Shown piece by piece: positions 53,298 to 61,528 of a DNA stretch of 64,000 nucleotides (positions are counted from its first letter, which is position 1; the number at the start of each line of letters is the position of its first letter). Both the position numbers and the translations under genes were made by a program. Where the stretch lies: positions 28,033 through 92,032 of the forward strand of contig NZ_BJZQ01000013.1 of the NCBI RefSeq assembly GCF_007992115.1, read 5' to 3'. The notes below the pieces were generated by a model. It saw only the letters and a list, made by a program, of their open reading frames with translations, did no database searches and was not told the DNA's origin. This DNA comes from Aeromicrobium flavum. GTDB taxonomy: Bacteria; Actinomycetota; Actinomycetes; Propionibacteriales; Nocardioidaceae.

Positions 53298-56017
53298 CGA
53301 CCCAGCGTATCCGCCGGCGCGTCGGGCTGACTCAGCCGCCGGACGAACCAGTCGCCGCGGCTGTCGGACGAGGGGATCACCTTCGCCCGGGCACTGAGCG
53401 CGGTGTACCCGTCGGGGTTGACCAGCACCGGCTCGAGGTCGAGCGAGACCACCTCGGGCAGGTCATCCTTGAGGGCCGCGAGGCGCAGCACGATGTCCTC
53501 GAGCGCACCCACGTCCACCTGCTCGCTGCCCTGGTAGCCGAACAGCAGGGGCGCGGCCCGGATGCTGCTGATCATGGAGCGCGCGTCGACGTCGGTGAGC
53601 GGCGGGATGCCGTAGCTGCGGTCCTCCAGCAGCTCGCTGGGCGCTCCGGCGATGCCGAACGAGACGAGCGGGCCGAAGAGCCGGTCCTCCGTGGCGCGGA
53701 AGGCCACCTGCACGCCGTCGGGGGCCGAGCGCTGGACGAAGAACGTGGTGTCGGCACGGATGCCGCTCCACGTGGTCATCTCGTCCCAGGCGATGGCCAT
53801 GTCGCCGGCGTCGTGGATGCCGCGCCAGACGTGGGCCAGGTCGGGACGGGCACGCAGGTGCTCGCTGCCGGCCTTGAGGACGACGTCCCAGCCGAGCTGC
53901 TCGCCGGCCGCGATCGCCTCCTCCTTACTGTGCACGTTGGTCCAGGTCCACAGGTCGATGCCGTAGCAGGACAGCAGGTAGTGCACCTGCTCGGTGGACA
54001 GGACGGCACCGCGGGGCGCGATGGTCAGCACGTCGCGGATGAGGGCCTTGGCGTCGCCGGAGCGGTGCTCCGCCGCCACGTGGTACTCGCCGTGGTCGCG
54101 CGCCGCCCACTCCGCGTAGTTGACCGCCCGCGCCAGCGCCTTGACCGCCGCCTCGGGCGCCGCGTACGACGGCACGGAGCCCCGACCCGCGGAGCCGCCC
54201 TCGAGGTCGGGGACGCGCAGCAGCACCGGGATGCCCTTGCTGGCCAGGAAGGTCGAGACGATCGGCTTGTCGGACTGCTCGCCGATCGCGGCCAGCACGT
54301 TGGCGACGGCGTCGCTGTCGGTGGTGATCGGCGGCGTGTAGACCGCGACGAGGGCGTCGACGTCGGGGCGCGCCAGGGCGGCCTCGATGGCGATCTCGAA
54401 CTCCTCGGCGCCGGCGTCGGCGCCCAGGGCGATCGGCGGCGCGACCTGCAGGCCCTGCGACTTGGCGGCGTCGGTGACGATCAGGCCCACGGCGTCGGAG
54501 TTGCCGACGACCGCGATGCGGTTGCCGCGCGGCAGGGGCTGGTGCGCCAGCAGCTGTGCGACGTCGAACATCTCGTCGAGGTTGTCGACCTGGATCACAC
54601 CGGCCTGGCGGAACATCGCGTCGACCGCCTGCTGGGGGGCCGAGCTGCGCCGCACCGTGTGCCCGACCGGGACGCCCTGCGTCGACCGGCCCGACTTCAC
54701 CGCGACGATCGGCTTGACCTCCGAGACACGACGGGCCAGGCGCGAGAACTTGCGCGGGTTGCCGATGGACTCCAGGTACAGCAGCACGACGTCGGTGCTC
54801 TCGTCCTGCTGCCAGTACTGCAGCAGGTCGTTGCCGGACACGTCGGCACGGTTGCCGGCCGAGACGAAGGTGGAGAGCCCCAGGCCGCGGGCCGCGACGG
54901 TCTCGAGGATCGCCGAGCCCAGGGCGCCGGACTGGCAGAAGAAGCCGGCCCGGCCCGGCGGCGGCATCGTGGCCGAGAGCGACGCGTTCAGCTGGACGTC
55001 CGAGGCGGTGTTGATGATGCCGAGGCAGTTCGGGCCGATCAGGCGCAGGCCATGGGTGCGGCACAGGTGCAGCAGCTCCTGCTGGCGGGCGCGACCCTCG
55101 GGGCCCTCCTCGGCGAAGCCGGCGGAGATGACGACCAGTCCGTGCACGCCCTTGGCGGCGCAGTCCAGGACCACGTCGTTGACGTACTCGGCCGGCACGG
55201 CGACGATCGCGATCTCGACGTCGCCGGGGATGTCGCGGACCGTGGGGTAGGCCGTGAGGCCCGAGACGGCCTCGGCCTGGGAGTTGACCGCGTAGACGGT
55301 GCCGCCGTAGTCGCCCAGGACGAGGTTGCGCACCATCGCCTGGCCGATCGAGCCCTGCCGGCGGCTGGCGCCGACGACGGCGACGCTGCGGGCGCCGAAG
55401 ATCCGCGCGATCGAGGCCGCCTCGGCGCGCTGCTCGCGCGAGCGCATGACGCCCAGGGCGGAGTCGGTGGGGTTGATCTCGAACGTGAGCCGCTGCACGC
55501 CGTCCTCGAGCATGCCGCTGATCGTGTAGCCCATCTCGCGGAAGACCTGGAGCATCCGGACGTTCTCGGGGAGCACCTCGGCGGTGAACTCGGTGTAGCC
55601 GCGCTCGCGGCCGGCCTGGGCGAGGTGCTCGAGCAGCAGCTGGCCGATGCCGCGGCCCTGGTGGGCGTCCTCGACGAGGAACGCGACCTCGGCCTCGTCC
55701 TCGGAGACCGCGTCGTAACGGCCGACGGCGATGATCTCGTCGTGCTGGGTGACCACGAAGGCCACGCGCTGGTGGTGGTCGACGGTGGTGAAGCGGGCGA
55801 TGTCGCGGTCGGACAGCCGCGGGTACGGGGCGAAGAACCGGAAGTACTTCGACTCGGCGGACACCCGGTCGTAGAACGCCACGAACTTCGGGGCGTCCTC
55901 GGGGATGATCGGACGGATCTGCGCGACCCGCCCGTCCTTGAGCAGGACATCGGCCTCCCACGCGGGGACCGGGTGGGGCATCGTGCTCGCCGTCTCGACT
56001 GGTTCGCTGCCACTCAC
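53294..56017 (-). CDS. Bifunctional GNAT acetyltransferase/acyl-CoA ligase-like fusion
   Basis: A 907-residue protein combining a GNAT acetyltransferase domain (about residues 20-185, with VEDAHQGRGIGQLLLEHL acetyl-CoA loop) and an ADP-forming acyl-CoA synthetase-like part: CoA-binding VAVVGASRRQGSIGQ, succinyl-CoA ligase-like middle and ATP-grasp C-terminus. This layout matches Pat-type protein lysine acetyltransferases that modify acetyl-CoA synthetases. The phosphohistidine loop region reads VPVGHTVRRSSAPQQ, not the usual SHTGALAG, so ligase activity is doubtful. GTG 56017 follows TAGGTT by seven bases, supporting it as start. Confidence 0.9.
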   Translation of the reverse strand: MSGSEPVETASTMPHPVPAWEADVLLKDGRVAQIRPIIPEDAPKFVAFYDRVSAESKYFRFFAPYPRLSDRDIARFTTVDHHQRVAFVVTQHDEIIAVGRYDAVSEDEAEVAFLVEDAHQGRGIGQLLLEHLAQAGRERGYTEFTAEVLPENVRMLQVFREMGYTISGMLEDGVQRLTFEINPTDSALGVMRSREQRAEAASIARIFGARSVAVVGASRRQGSIGQAMVRNLVLGDYGGTVYAVNSQAEAVSGLTAYPTVRDIPGDVEIAIVAVPAEYVNDVVLDCAAKGVHGLVVISAGFAEEGPEGRARQQELLHLCRTHGLRLIGPNCLGIINTASDVQLNASLSATMPPPGRAGFFCQSGALGSAILETVAARGLGLSTFVSAGNRADVSGNDLLQYWQQDESTDVVLLYLESIGNPRKFSRLARRVSEVKPIVAVKSGRSTQGVPVGHTVRRSSAPQQAVDAMFRQAGVIQVDNLDEMFDVAQLLAHQPLPRGNRIAVVGNSDAVGLIVTDAAKSQGLQVAPPIALGADAGAEEFEIAIEAALARPDVDALVAVYTPPITTDSDAVANVLAAIGEQSDKPIVSTFLASKGIPVLLRVPDLEGGSAGRGSVPSYAAPEAAVKALARAVNYAEWAARDHGEYHVAAEHRSGDAKALIRDVLTIAPRGAVLSTEQVHYLLSCYGIDLWTWTNVHSKEEAIAAGEQLGWDVVLKAGSEHLRARPDLAHVWRGIHDAGDMAIAWDEMTTWSGIRADTTFFVQRSAPDGVQVAFRATEDRLFGPLVSFGIAGAPSELLEDRSYGIPPLTDVDARSMISSIRAAPLLFGYQGSEQVDVGALEDIVLRLAALKDDLPEVVSLDLEPVLVNPDGYTALSARAKVIPSSDSRGDWFVRRLSQPDAPADTLGR

Positions 56018-56087
56018 GGGCACAAACCTACCCCGCGAGCGGCGGGTCGGGCGCGAGGCGGTGACTCGGCGCGGGAGAATGGCCCGC

Positions 56088-58556
56088 GTGACTGGATCCG
56101 ACACCGAGACCGTGGACTTCGAGGAGCACATCCTCGACACCGACGTCGGCGACGAGATGCGCTCCAGCTTCCTCGAGTACGCGTACTCGGTGATCTACGC
56201 CCGCGCCCTCCCCGACGCACGCGACGGGCTCAAGCCCGTGCAGCGGCGCATCCTCTACACGATGGACGACATGGGCCTGCGCCCCGAGCGGGCCCACGTC
56301 AAGAGCGCCCGTCCCGTGGGCGAGGTCATGGGCAAGCTGCACCCCCACGGCGACAGCGCCATCTACGACGCTCTCGTGCGCCTCGTCCAGCCGTGGTCGC
56401 TGCGGCTGCCCCTGCTCGACGGCCACGGCAACTTCGGCTCGCCCGACGACCCGCCTGCCGCGATGCGCTACACCGAGATCCGGATGGATCGCTCCGCCGA
56501 GGCGATGACGGCGTCGCTCGACGAGGAAACGGTCGACTTCAAGCCCAACTACGACGGCCGGCTCCAGGAGCCCACGGTCCTGCCCGCAGCCATCCCCCAC
56601 CTGCTGGTCAACGGCGCGTCGGGCATCGCGGTGGGCATGGCCACGAACATCGCCCCGCACAACCTCGTCGAGGTCGTCCAGGCGCTGCGGCACCTGATCG
56701 ACCACCCCGACGCCGACCTCGACGCCCTGATGCGCTTCATCCCCGGCCCCGACCTGCCCACCGGCGGCAAGATCGTCGGGCTCGACGGCATCCGCGACGC
56801 CTACGCCACCGGCAACGGCTCGTTCAAGATGCGCGCCACGACCCGGGTCGAGAACGTCACGCCCCGCAAGAAGGGCATCGTCGTCACCGAGCTGCCCTAC
56901 AACGTGGGTCCCGAGAAGGTCATCGAGGCGGTCAAGAAGCTCGTTCAGGCCAAGAAGATCCAGGGCATCTCCGACCTGAAGAACCTCACCGACCGCAAGA
57001 ACGGCCTGCGCCTGGTCATCGAGATCAAGAACGGCATCGTCCCCGAGGCGCTGCTGGCCCAGCTGTACCGGCAGACGCCGCTGGAGTCGTCCTTCGGCAT
57101 CAACAACGTGGCGCTCGTCGACGGCCAGCCGCGGACGCTCGGCCTGCGCGAGATGCTCACGGTCTACCTCGAGCACCGGATCGACGTCGTCCGCCGCCGC
57201 ACGACGTACCGCCGCGGCAAGGCCGCCGACCGCCTGCACCTCGTCGACGGCCTGATGCTCGCCATCTTGGACATCGACGAGGTCATCCAGCTGATCCGCG
57301 GGTCCGACAACCGCGGCGAGGCCCGCGGTCGGCTGATCTCGGTCTTCGACCTGTCCGAGCTGCAGGCCGACTACATCCTCGACCTGCAGCTGGGCCGCCT
57401 CACCCGGTTCTCGCGCCTCGAGCTGGAGAAGGAGGCCGACGAGCTGCGCCGCACGATCGAGGAGCTCGACGCGATCCTCGCCGACGAGCGGGTGCTGCGC
57501 GGCGTCGTGGGCGACGAGCTCGCGCAGATGGCGCAGCAGTTCGGCACGCCCCGTCGCACGGTGCTCCTGGAGTCCGCCGGCGTCCCGGCCCTCGCTGCGG
57601 CCGGCGGGTCGATCGAGGTGCCCGACGATCCGTGCTGGGTGCTGCTGTCCTCCACCGGTCTCGTCGCCCGCACGTCCGACGCCGAGCCCCTGGGGTCCCA
57701 CGGGCGCCGGGCGAAGCACGACACCGTGGTGGCCGTCGTCCGCGCCACCGCGCGCGGCCAGGTCGGCGTGGTCACGTCTGCCGGCACCGTCCACAAGCTC
57801 GAGGTCGTCGACCTGCCCAACCTGCCGCCCACGGCCGACTCCCCCCGCCTCCAGGGCGGCGTCCCGATGGCCGAGCTGCTCAGCCTCGACGGTGACCCGC
57901 TGACCCTGATGACGTTCGACGAGGACGTGCCGGGGCTGGCGCTGGGCACCCGCGCGGGCATCGTCAAGCGGGTCAAGCCCGACCACCTGACCAACCGCGA
58001 CTCGTGGGAGCTCCTCCGGCTCGACGACGGCGACCGGGTCGTCGGCGCGGTGCCGTTGGCCACCGGCGACGAGGAGCTGGCGTTCGTCACGTCCGAGGCC
58101 CAGCTGCTGCACTTCCCGGCGTCCGTCGTGCGCCCGCAGGGGCGCAGTGGCGGCGGTGTCGCAGGCGTCAAGCTCGGCGCGGGCGCCCAGGTGGTGGCCT
58201 TCGGCGCGGTGGCCGACATCGAGTCCGCGCACGTGGTCACGGTCGCGGGCAGCTCCTCGGCCCTGCCCGGCACCCAGGCCGGCTCGGTCAAGGTCTCGCC
58301 GCTGTCGATCTACCCCGGCAAGGGCCGCGGCACCGGTGGCGTGCGCTGCCAGCGCCTGCTGCGCGACGAGGACGCGCTCGTGTTCGCGTGGGTCGGCGAC
58401 GGCACCCCCGTGGCGTCCGCCGCCAGCGGCTCCCCCGTCGACCTCCCCGAGGTCGTCGATAAGCGCGACGCGTCGGGCACGCCCGTGGGCCAGCCGATCG
58501 CGGGCGTCTCGGCATCCGCGTCCGACCTGCCCGGTGCGCGAAACGTGTCAGACTGA
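56088..58556 (+). CDS. parC: DNA topoisomerase IV/gyrase-type subunit A
   Basis: Catalytic strand-passage subunit of a type IIA topoisomerase, 822 residues. The winged-helix region has [11 protein letters not shown] and the active tyrosine Y128 in AAMRYTEI. The C-terminal beta-pinwheel blades are present, but the GyrA-box is not obvious. I assign ParC because its partner ParE lies 3 kb away (61529-63613) and a separate gyrBA pair normally sits next to dnaA. GTG 56088 is preceded by GAGAAT at seven bases. Divergent from the GNAT fusion gene. Confidence 0.9.
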   Translation: MTGSDTETVDFEEHILDTDVGDEMRSSFLEYAYSVIYARALPDARDGLKPVQRRILYTMDDMGLRPERAHVKSARPVGEVMGKLHPHGDSAIYDALVRLVQPWSLRLPLLDGHGNFGSPDDPPAAMRYTEIRMDRSAEAMTASLDEETVDFKPNYDGRLQEPTVLPAAIPHLLVNGASGIAVGMATNIAPHNLVEVVQALRHLIDHPDADLDALMRFIPGPDLPTGGKIVGLDGIRDAYATGNGSFKMRATTRVENVTPRKKGIVVTELPYNVGPEKVIEAVKKLVQAKKIQGISDLKNLTDRKNGLRLVIEIKNGIVPEALLAQLYRQTPLESSFGINNVALVDGQPRTLGLREMLTVYLEHRIDVVRRRTTYRRGKAADRLHLVDGLMLAILDIDEVIQLIRGSDNRGEARGRLISVFDLSELQADYILDLQLGRLTRFSRLELEKEADELRRTIEELDAILADERVLRGVVGDELAQMAQQFGTPRRTVLLESAGVPALAAAGGSIEVPDDPCWVLLSSTGLVARTSDAEPLGSHGRRAKHDTVVAVVRATARGQVGVVTSAGTVHKLEVVDLPNLPPTADSPRLQGGVPMAELLSLDGDPLTLMTFDEDVPGLALGTRAGIVKRVKPDHLTNRDSWELLRLDDGDRVVGAVPLATGDEELAFVTSEAQLLHFPASVVRPQGRSGGGVAGVKLGAGAQVVAFGAVADIESAHVVTVAGSSSALPGTQAGSVKVSPLSIYPGKGRGTGGVRCQRLLRDEDALVFAWVGDGTPVASAASGSPVDLPEVVDKRDASGTPVGQPIAGVSASASDLPGARNVSD

Positions 58557-58561
58557 CCGAC

Positions 58562-59248
58562 GTGTTCAACCGACTGCTGACCGCCACGCTGCTGAGCAGC
58601 ACCCTGCTGCTGACCGCCTGCACGGGCGACGACGGCGAATCCGGCGACGCCACGAAGCGCCTCGACGCCGCTGCCGAGGCCCTGGCCGCCGCGAAGTCCC
58701 TTGACATCTCGATCGCCACGAAGGCCCTGCCCGACGGCACGCGCGGGCTGCTGTCCGCCAAGGGCGTGGGCGACCAGTCCCCCGCCTTCGACGGCGACGT
58801 CAAGATCGTCGCCGGAGGCGCGACCATCGGCGCCGAGGTCATCGCGGTCGGCGGCAAGGTCTACGCCAAGACCGGGTTCTCGCCGATCTGGTCACTGCTC
58901 GATCCGGCGAGCCTCGGCGCGCCCGACCCGGCCGATTTGGTCGGCACGGACGCCGACTCGGGGCTGGCGGGTCTGCTCCGGGCCACCGCCGACGTCGAGA
59001 CGGGCGACAAGTCCCGCGACGGCGAGACGGTGCTCACCGAGATCGAGGGCGACATCCCCGGCGAGCGGATCGCCACGCTGATCCCCACGGCCGACCAGGC
59101 CGAGGACTTCGACGTCACCTACCGGCTCACCGACGACGACGAGCTCCACGACGCCAAGATCACCGGTCCGTTCTACGGCACCGAGGACGTCACGTACACG
59201 GTGACGCTGCAGCCGCGCGACGAGCCCGCCGACATCACGGCCCCCTGA
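58562..59248 (+). CDS. LprG/LppX-family lipoprotein
   Basis: Secreted lipid-anchored protein of 228 residues. A signal peptide of about 20 residues ends in a lipobox LTAC, so the mature form begins with acylated cysteine 20. The family (LppX_LprAFG) forms a half-barrel that carries acylated lipids such as triacylglycerol or phosphatidylinositol mannosides in mycobacteria. Predicted core: DVKIVAGGATIGAEVIAVGGKVYAKT and SLLDPASLG. GTG 58562 has CAGACT seven bases upstream. The next gene, four bases on, encodes a long MFS pump, the same pairing as lprG-P55. Confidence 0.86.
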   Translation: MFNRLLTATLLSSTLLLTACTGDDGESGDATKRLDAAAEALAAAKSLDISIATKALPDGTRGLLSAKGVGDQSPAFDGDVKIVAGGATIGAEVIAVGGKVYAKTGFSPIWSLLDPASLGAPDPADLVGTDADSGLAGLLRATADVETGDKSRDGETVLTEIEGDIPGERIATLIPTADQAEDFDVTYRLTDDDELHDAKITGPFYGTEDVTYTVTLQPRDEPADITAP

Positions 59249-59252
59249 TCCC

Positions 59253-60965
59253 GTGCCGATGAAGGAACTCGCGTCCCGCGGGTTGCTGGCGCTCGCGGCC
59301 GTCGCGATCGGCTTCGCCGCCGCCGACACGTACGTCGTCGTCCTGGCCCTGCCGGACATGATGACCGCCGCGGGCCTGACGGTCGCCGACCTGCAGAAGG
59401 CCGCGCCGATCATCTCGGGGTTCCTGCTGGGCTACGTGGCCGTCCTGCCGCTCATCGGCCGGGTGTCGGACCTGCGCGGCCGCGTGCCCGTGCTCACGGG
59501 CTGCCTGGTCGTCTTCGCGATCGGCTCGGTCATCACCGCGGCCGGGTACGACCTGCCCACGATCGTCCTGGGCCGGCTGATCCAGGGCATCGGCGGTGGC
59601 GGACTCATCCCGCCCACCCTCGCGCTGATCGCCGACACGTGGCCGGCCGAGCGCCGCGGCATGCCGCTGGGCATCATCGGCGCGGTCCAGGAGCTCGGCA
59701 GTGTCGTGGGCCCTCTCTGGGGCGCCGCGATCCTCGCCTTCGGCACCTGGCACGACATCTTCTGGCTCAACGCCGCCGTCGGCCTGGCGATCGCCGCCGC
59801 CCTGCTACGCCACCGTCCCGCCGAGCGCACCCGGGTGGGCGACCTGTGGGGGGTGGCGCTGGCGTTGGCGGCATCGGCCTGTCTCGTGCTGGTGATGCTC
59901 GAGCCGGAGTCGCTCACCACCGGGGTCACGAGCGGCCTGGCGTTCCTGCCGGTCGTCGGCGAGTCCCGCTGGCTCACGCCGCTGGCGTTGGTCGGCTACG
60001 CGTTCCTCGTCGCGTTCGTCGTCCGCCAGGCCACGGCCGCACGGCCGCTGCTGGGCTGGCGCAGCTGGGGCGAGATCGCCCGTGAGACCGACCTGTGGGG
60101 TGCCGCGGCGCTCACGGTCGCCCTCGGTGCCGTCATCCTCACCTTCGCCAGCGCCGAGCCCGAGAAGGCCGTGCTCGCCGAGGACGCCGTCATCCTGCTG
60201 CCGATCGCCGCGGTCGCGCTGGCCGCGTTCGTCTGGCGCGGTCGTCGGGCCGCCCACCCGCTCATCCCTCGCGGCTCGCTCACCGCGACGCCGGCGTGGG
60301 GCTCGATCGCCGTGTCGTTCTTCGTCGGCGCCGCGCTCATCGCGGCGCTCGTCGACATCCCGTTCTTCGCCCGGCTCACGATCGCCCCGGACGACCAGCT
60401 CGAGGCCGCCCTGGTGCTCGTGCGGTTCCTCGTGGCGCTGCCGGTCGGCGCCGTCCTCGGTGGGTGGCTGCTGCGCCACGTCTCGGCGGGCCCGCTCACG
60501 GCGGGGGCGCTGATCCTCTCCGGTGCCAGCTTCCTCGTCATGGGCACGTGGGACGCGTCGGCGCTGGAGTCGGTGTCCTCCACCGTCGTGCTGGCGGCGT
60601 GCGGCCTCGGCTTCGGCCTCGCGATCGCGCCCGTGAACGCGGCACTACTCGAGCACACCGCGCCCGACGTCCACGGCCTGGCCAGCGCGCTGCTGGTGGT
60701 GGCGCGCATGGTAGGCATGCTGATCGGCATCTCCGCCCTGACCACGGTCGGCCTGCGCGCCTTCCACTCGGCCGCCGCGAAGGTTCCGTCCGTCGAGGAG
60801 CTGTGCGGGGGCTCCTCGACCGCCTGCGGTGCCTACACCGACGCCCTGCGCGACGCCGGCATCGCCCAATTGCAGGCCGTCTTCACCGGTGCCGCCGTCG
60901 CGGCGTTCATCGCGGCGGCCCTCGCGCTGCTCACCCTGCGCCGGCGCGCTACTTTTTCTGCATGA
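59253..60965 (+). CDS. 14-helix MFS transporter, P55-like
   Basis: A 570-residue drug:proton-antiporter-2-type MFS protein. The cytoplasmic motif GRVSDLRGRVPV follows helix 2, and the family motif GRLIQGIGGGGLIPPTLALIAD lies in helices 4-5. A late extracellular loop has the CGGSSTACG cysteine pair. It starts at GTG 59253 (ATG 59259 is alternative) four bases after the LprG-like gene. In mycobacteria the pair exports triacylglycerides and affects drug resistance; that function here is inferred from the pairing. Confidence 0.88.
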   Translation: MPMKELASRGLLALAAVAIGFAAADTYVVVLALPDMMTAAGLTVADLQKAAPIISGFLLGYVAVLPLIGRVSDLRGRVPVLTGCLVVFAIGSVITAAGYDLPTIVLGRLIQGIGGGGLIPPTLALIADTWPAERRGMPLGIIGAVQELGSVVGPLWGAAILAFGTWHDIFWLNAAVGLAIAAALLRHRPAERTRVGDLWGVALALAASACLVLVMLEPESLTTGVTSGLAFLPVVGESRWLTPLALVGYAFLVAFVVRQATAARPLLGWRSWGEIARETDLWGAAALTVALGAVILTFASAEPEKAVLAEDAVILLPIAAVALAAFVWRGRRAAHPLIPRGSLTATPAWGSIAVSFFVGAALIAALVDIPFFARLTIAPDDQLEAALVLVRFLVALPVGAVLGGWLLRHVSAGPLTAGALILSGASFLVMGTWDASALESVSSTVVLAACGLGFGLAIAPVNAALLEHTAPDVHGLASALLVVARMVGMLIGISALTTVGLRAFHSAAAKVPSVEELCGGSSTACGAYTDALRDAGIAQLQAVFTGAAVAAFIAAALALLTLRRRATFSA

Positions 60966-61456
60966 CGAGCACCTTCGACGACCTGCTGGAAGCGAACAAG
61001 ACCTACGCGCAGACCCACGAGGGAGGCTTCGACGGCATCGCCCAGGCCGGCGTCCTCATGGTGACGTGCATGGACTCGCGCATCGACCCGCTGGCCATGA
61101 TCGGCCTCAAGCCCGGTGACGCCAAGATCCTGCGCAACCCCGGCGGCCGCGTCACCGACCAGGTGCTGGTCGCCATCGTGCTGGGCGTCTCGCTGCTGAA
61201 GGTCGAGCGCGTCCTGGTCGTCGAGCACACCCGCTGCGCCATGGCGTCGTCCACCGAGGCCGACGTCAAGGCCAAGATCGGCGACAAGAGCGGCACCGAC
61301 GCGTCGTGGATGACCATCGGCGTCATCGAGGACCAGGAGTCGACCGTCCGCGCCGACGTCAACCGCGTCCGCAGCCACCCGCTGGTGCCTGCCTCCGTCG
61401 AGGTCGGCGGCTTCATCTACGACGTCGACTCCGGTCTCATGCAGCCGGTCGACTGA
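60962..61456 (+). CDS. Beta-class carbonic anhydrase
   Basis: Interconverts CO2 and bicarbonate using zinc. The 164-residue protein has Zn ligands C36, H89 and C92 with D38 and R40 (CMDSR motif) forming the catalytic dyad. It is short, as in the small actinobacterial beta-class. ATG 60962 overlaps the MFS stop by four bases, but TACTTT six bases before it may also act as an internal promoter. Bicarbonate supply to carboxylases is the likely role. Confidence 0.92.
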   Translation: MTSTFDDLLEANKTYAQTHEGGFDGIAQAGVLMVTCMDSRIDPLAMIGLKPGDAKILRNPGGRVTDQVLVAIVLGVSLLKVERVLVVEHTRCAMASSTEADVKAKIGDKSGTDASWMTIGVIEDQESTVRADVNRVRSHPLVPASVEVGGFIYDVDSGLMQPVD

Positions 61457-61462
61457 GGGAGA

Positions 61463-61526
61463 CGCTGGCAGTGACGTTCCCGGGGTCGACACGCCGTGGC
61501 GGACCCCGCGAACGTCACTGCCAGCG
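61463..61526. repeat. Palindromic intergenic repeat, copy 2
   Basis: A perfect 17-bp inverted repeat (61463-61479 with 61510-61526) with inner CGGGGTC/GACCCCG and loop core CGACACGCCGT. It fills the 72-base convergent gap between the carbonic anhydrase and parE stops. The outer CGCTG and inner ACGTTC parts match copy 1, while the six central arm bases differ but remain complementary. Likely doubles as a bidirectional terminator. Confidence 0.85.
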
Positions 61527-61528
61527 CT

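Noticed and set aside
53813..57895. A 1360-residue plus-strand open frame across the GNAT fusion and parC
   Set aside because: It runs antisense to one gene and out of frame in the next, and its translation has arginine- and alanine-rich composition typical of shadow frames.
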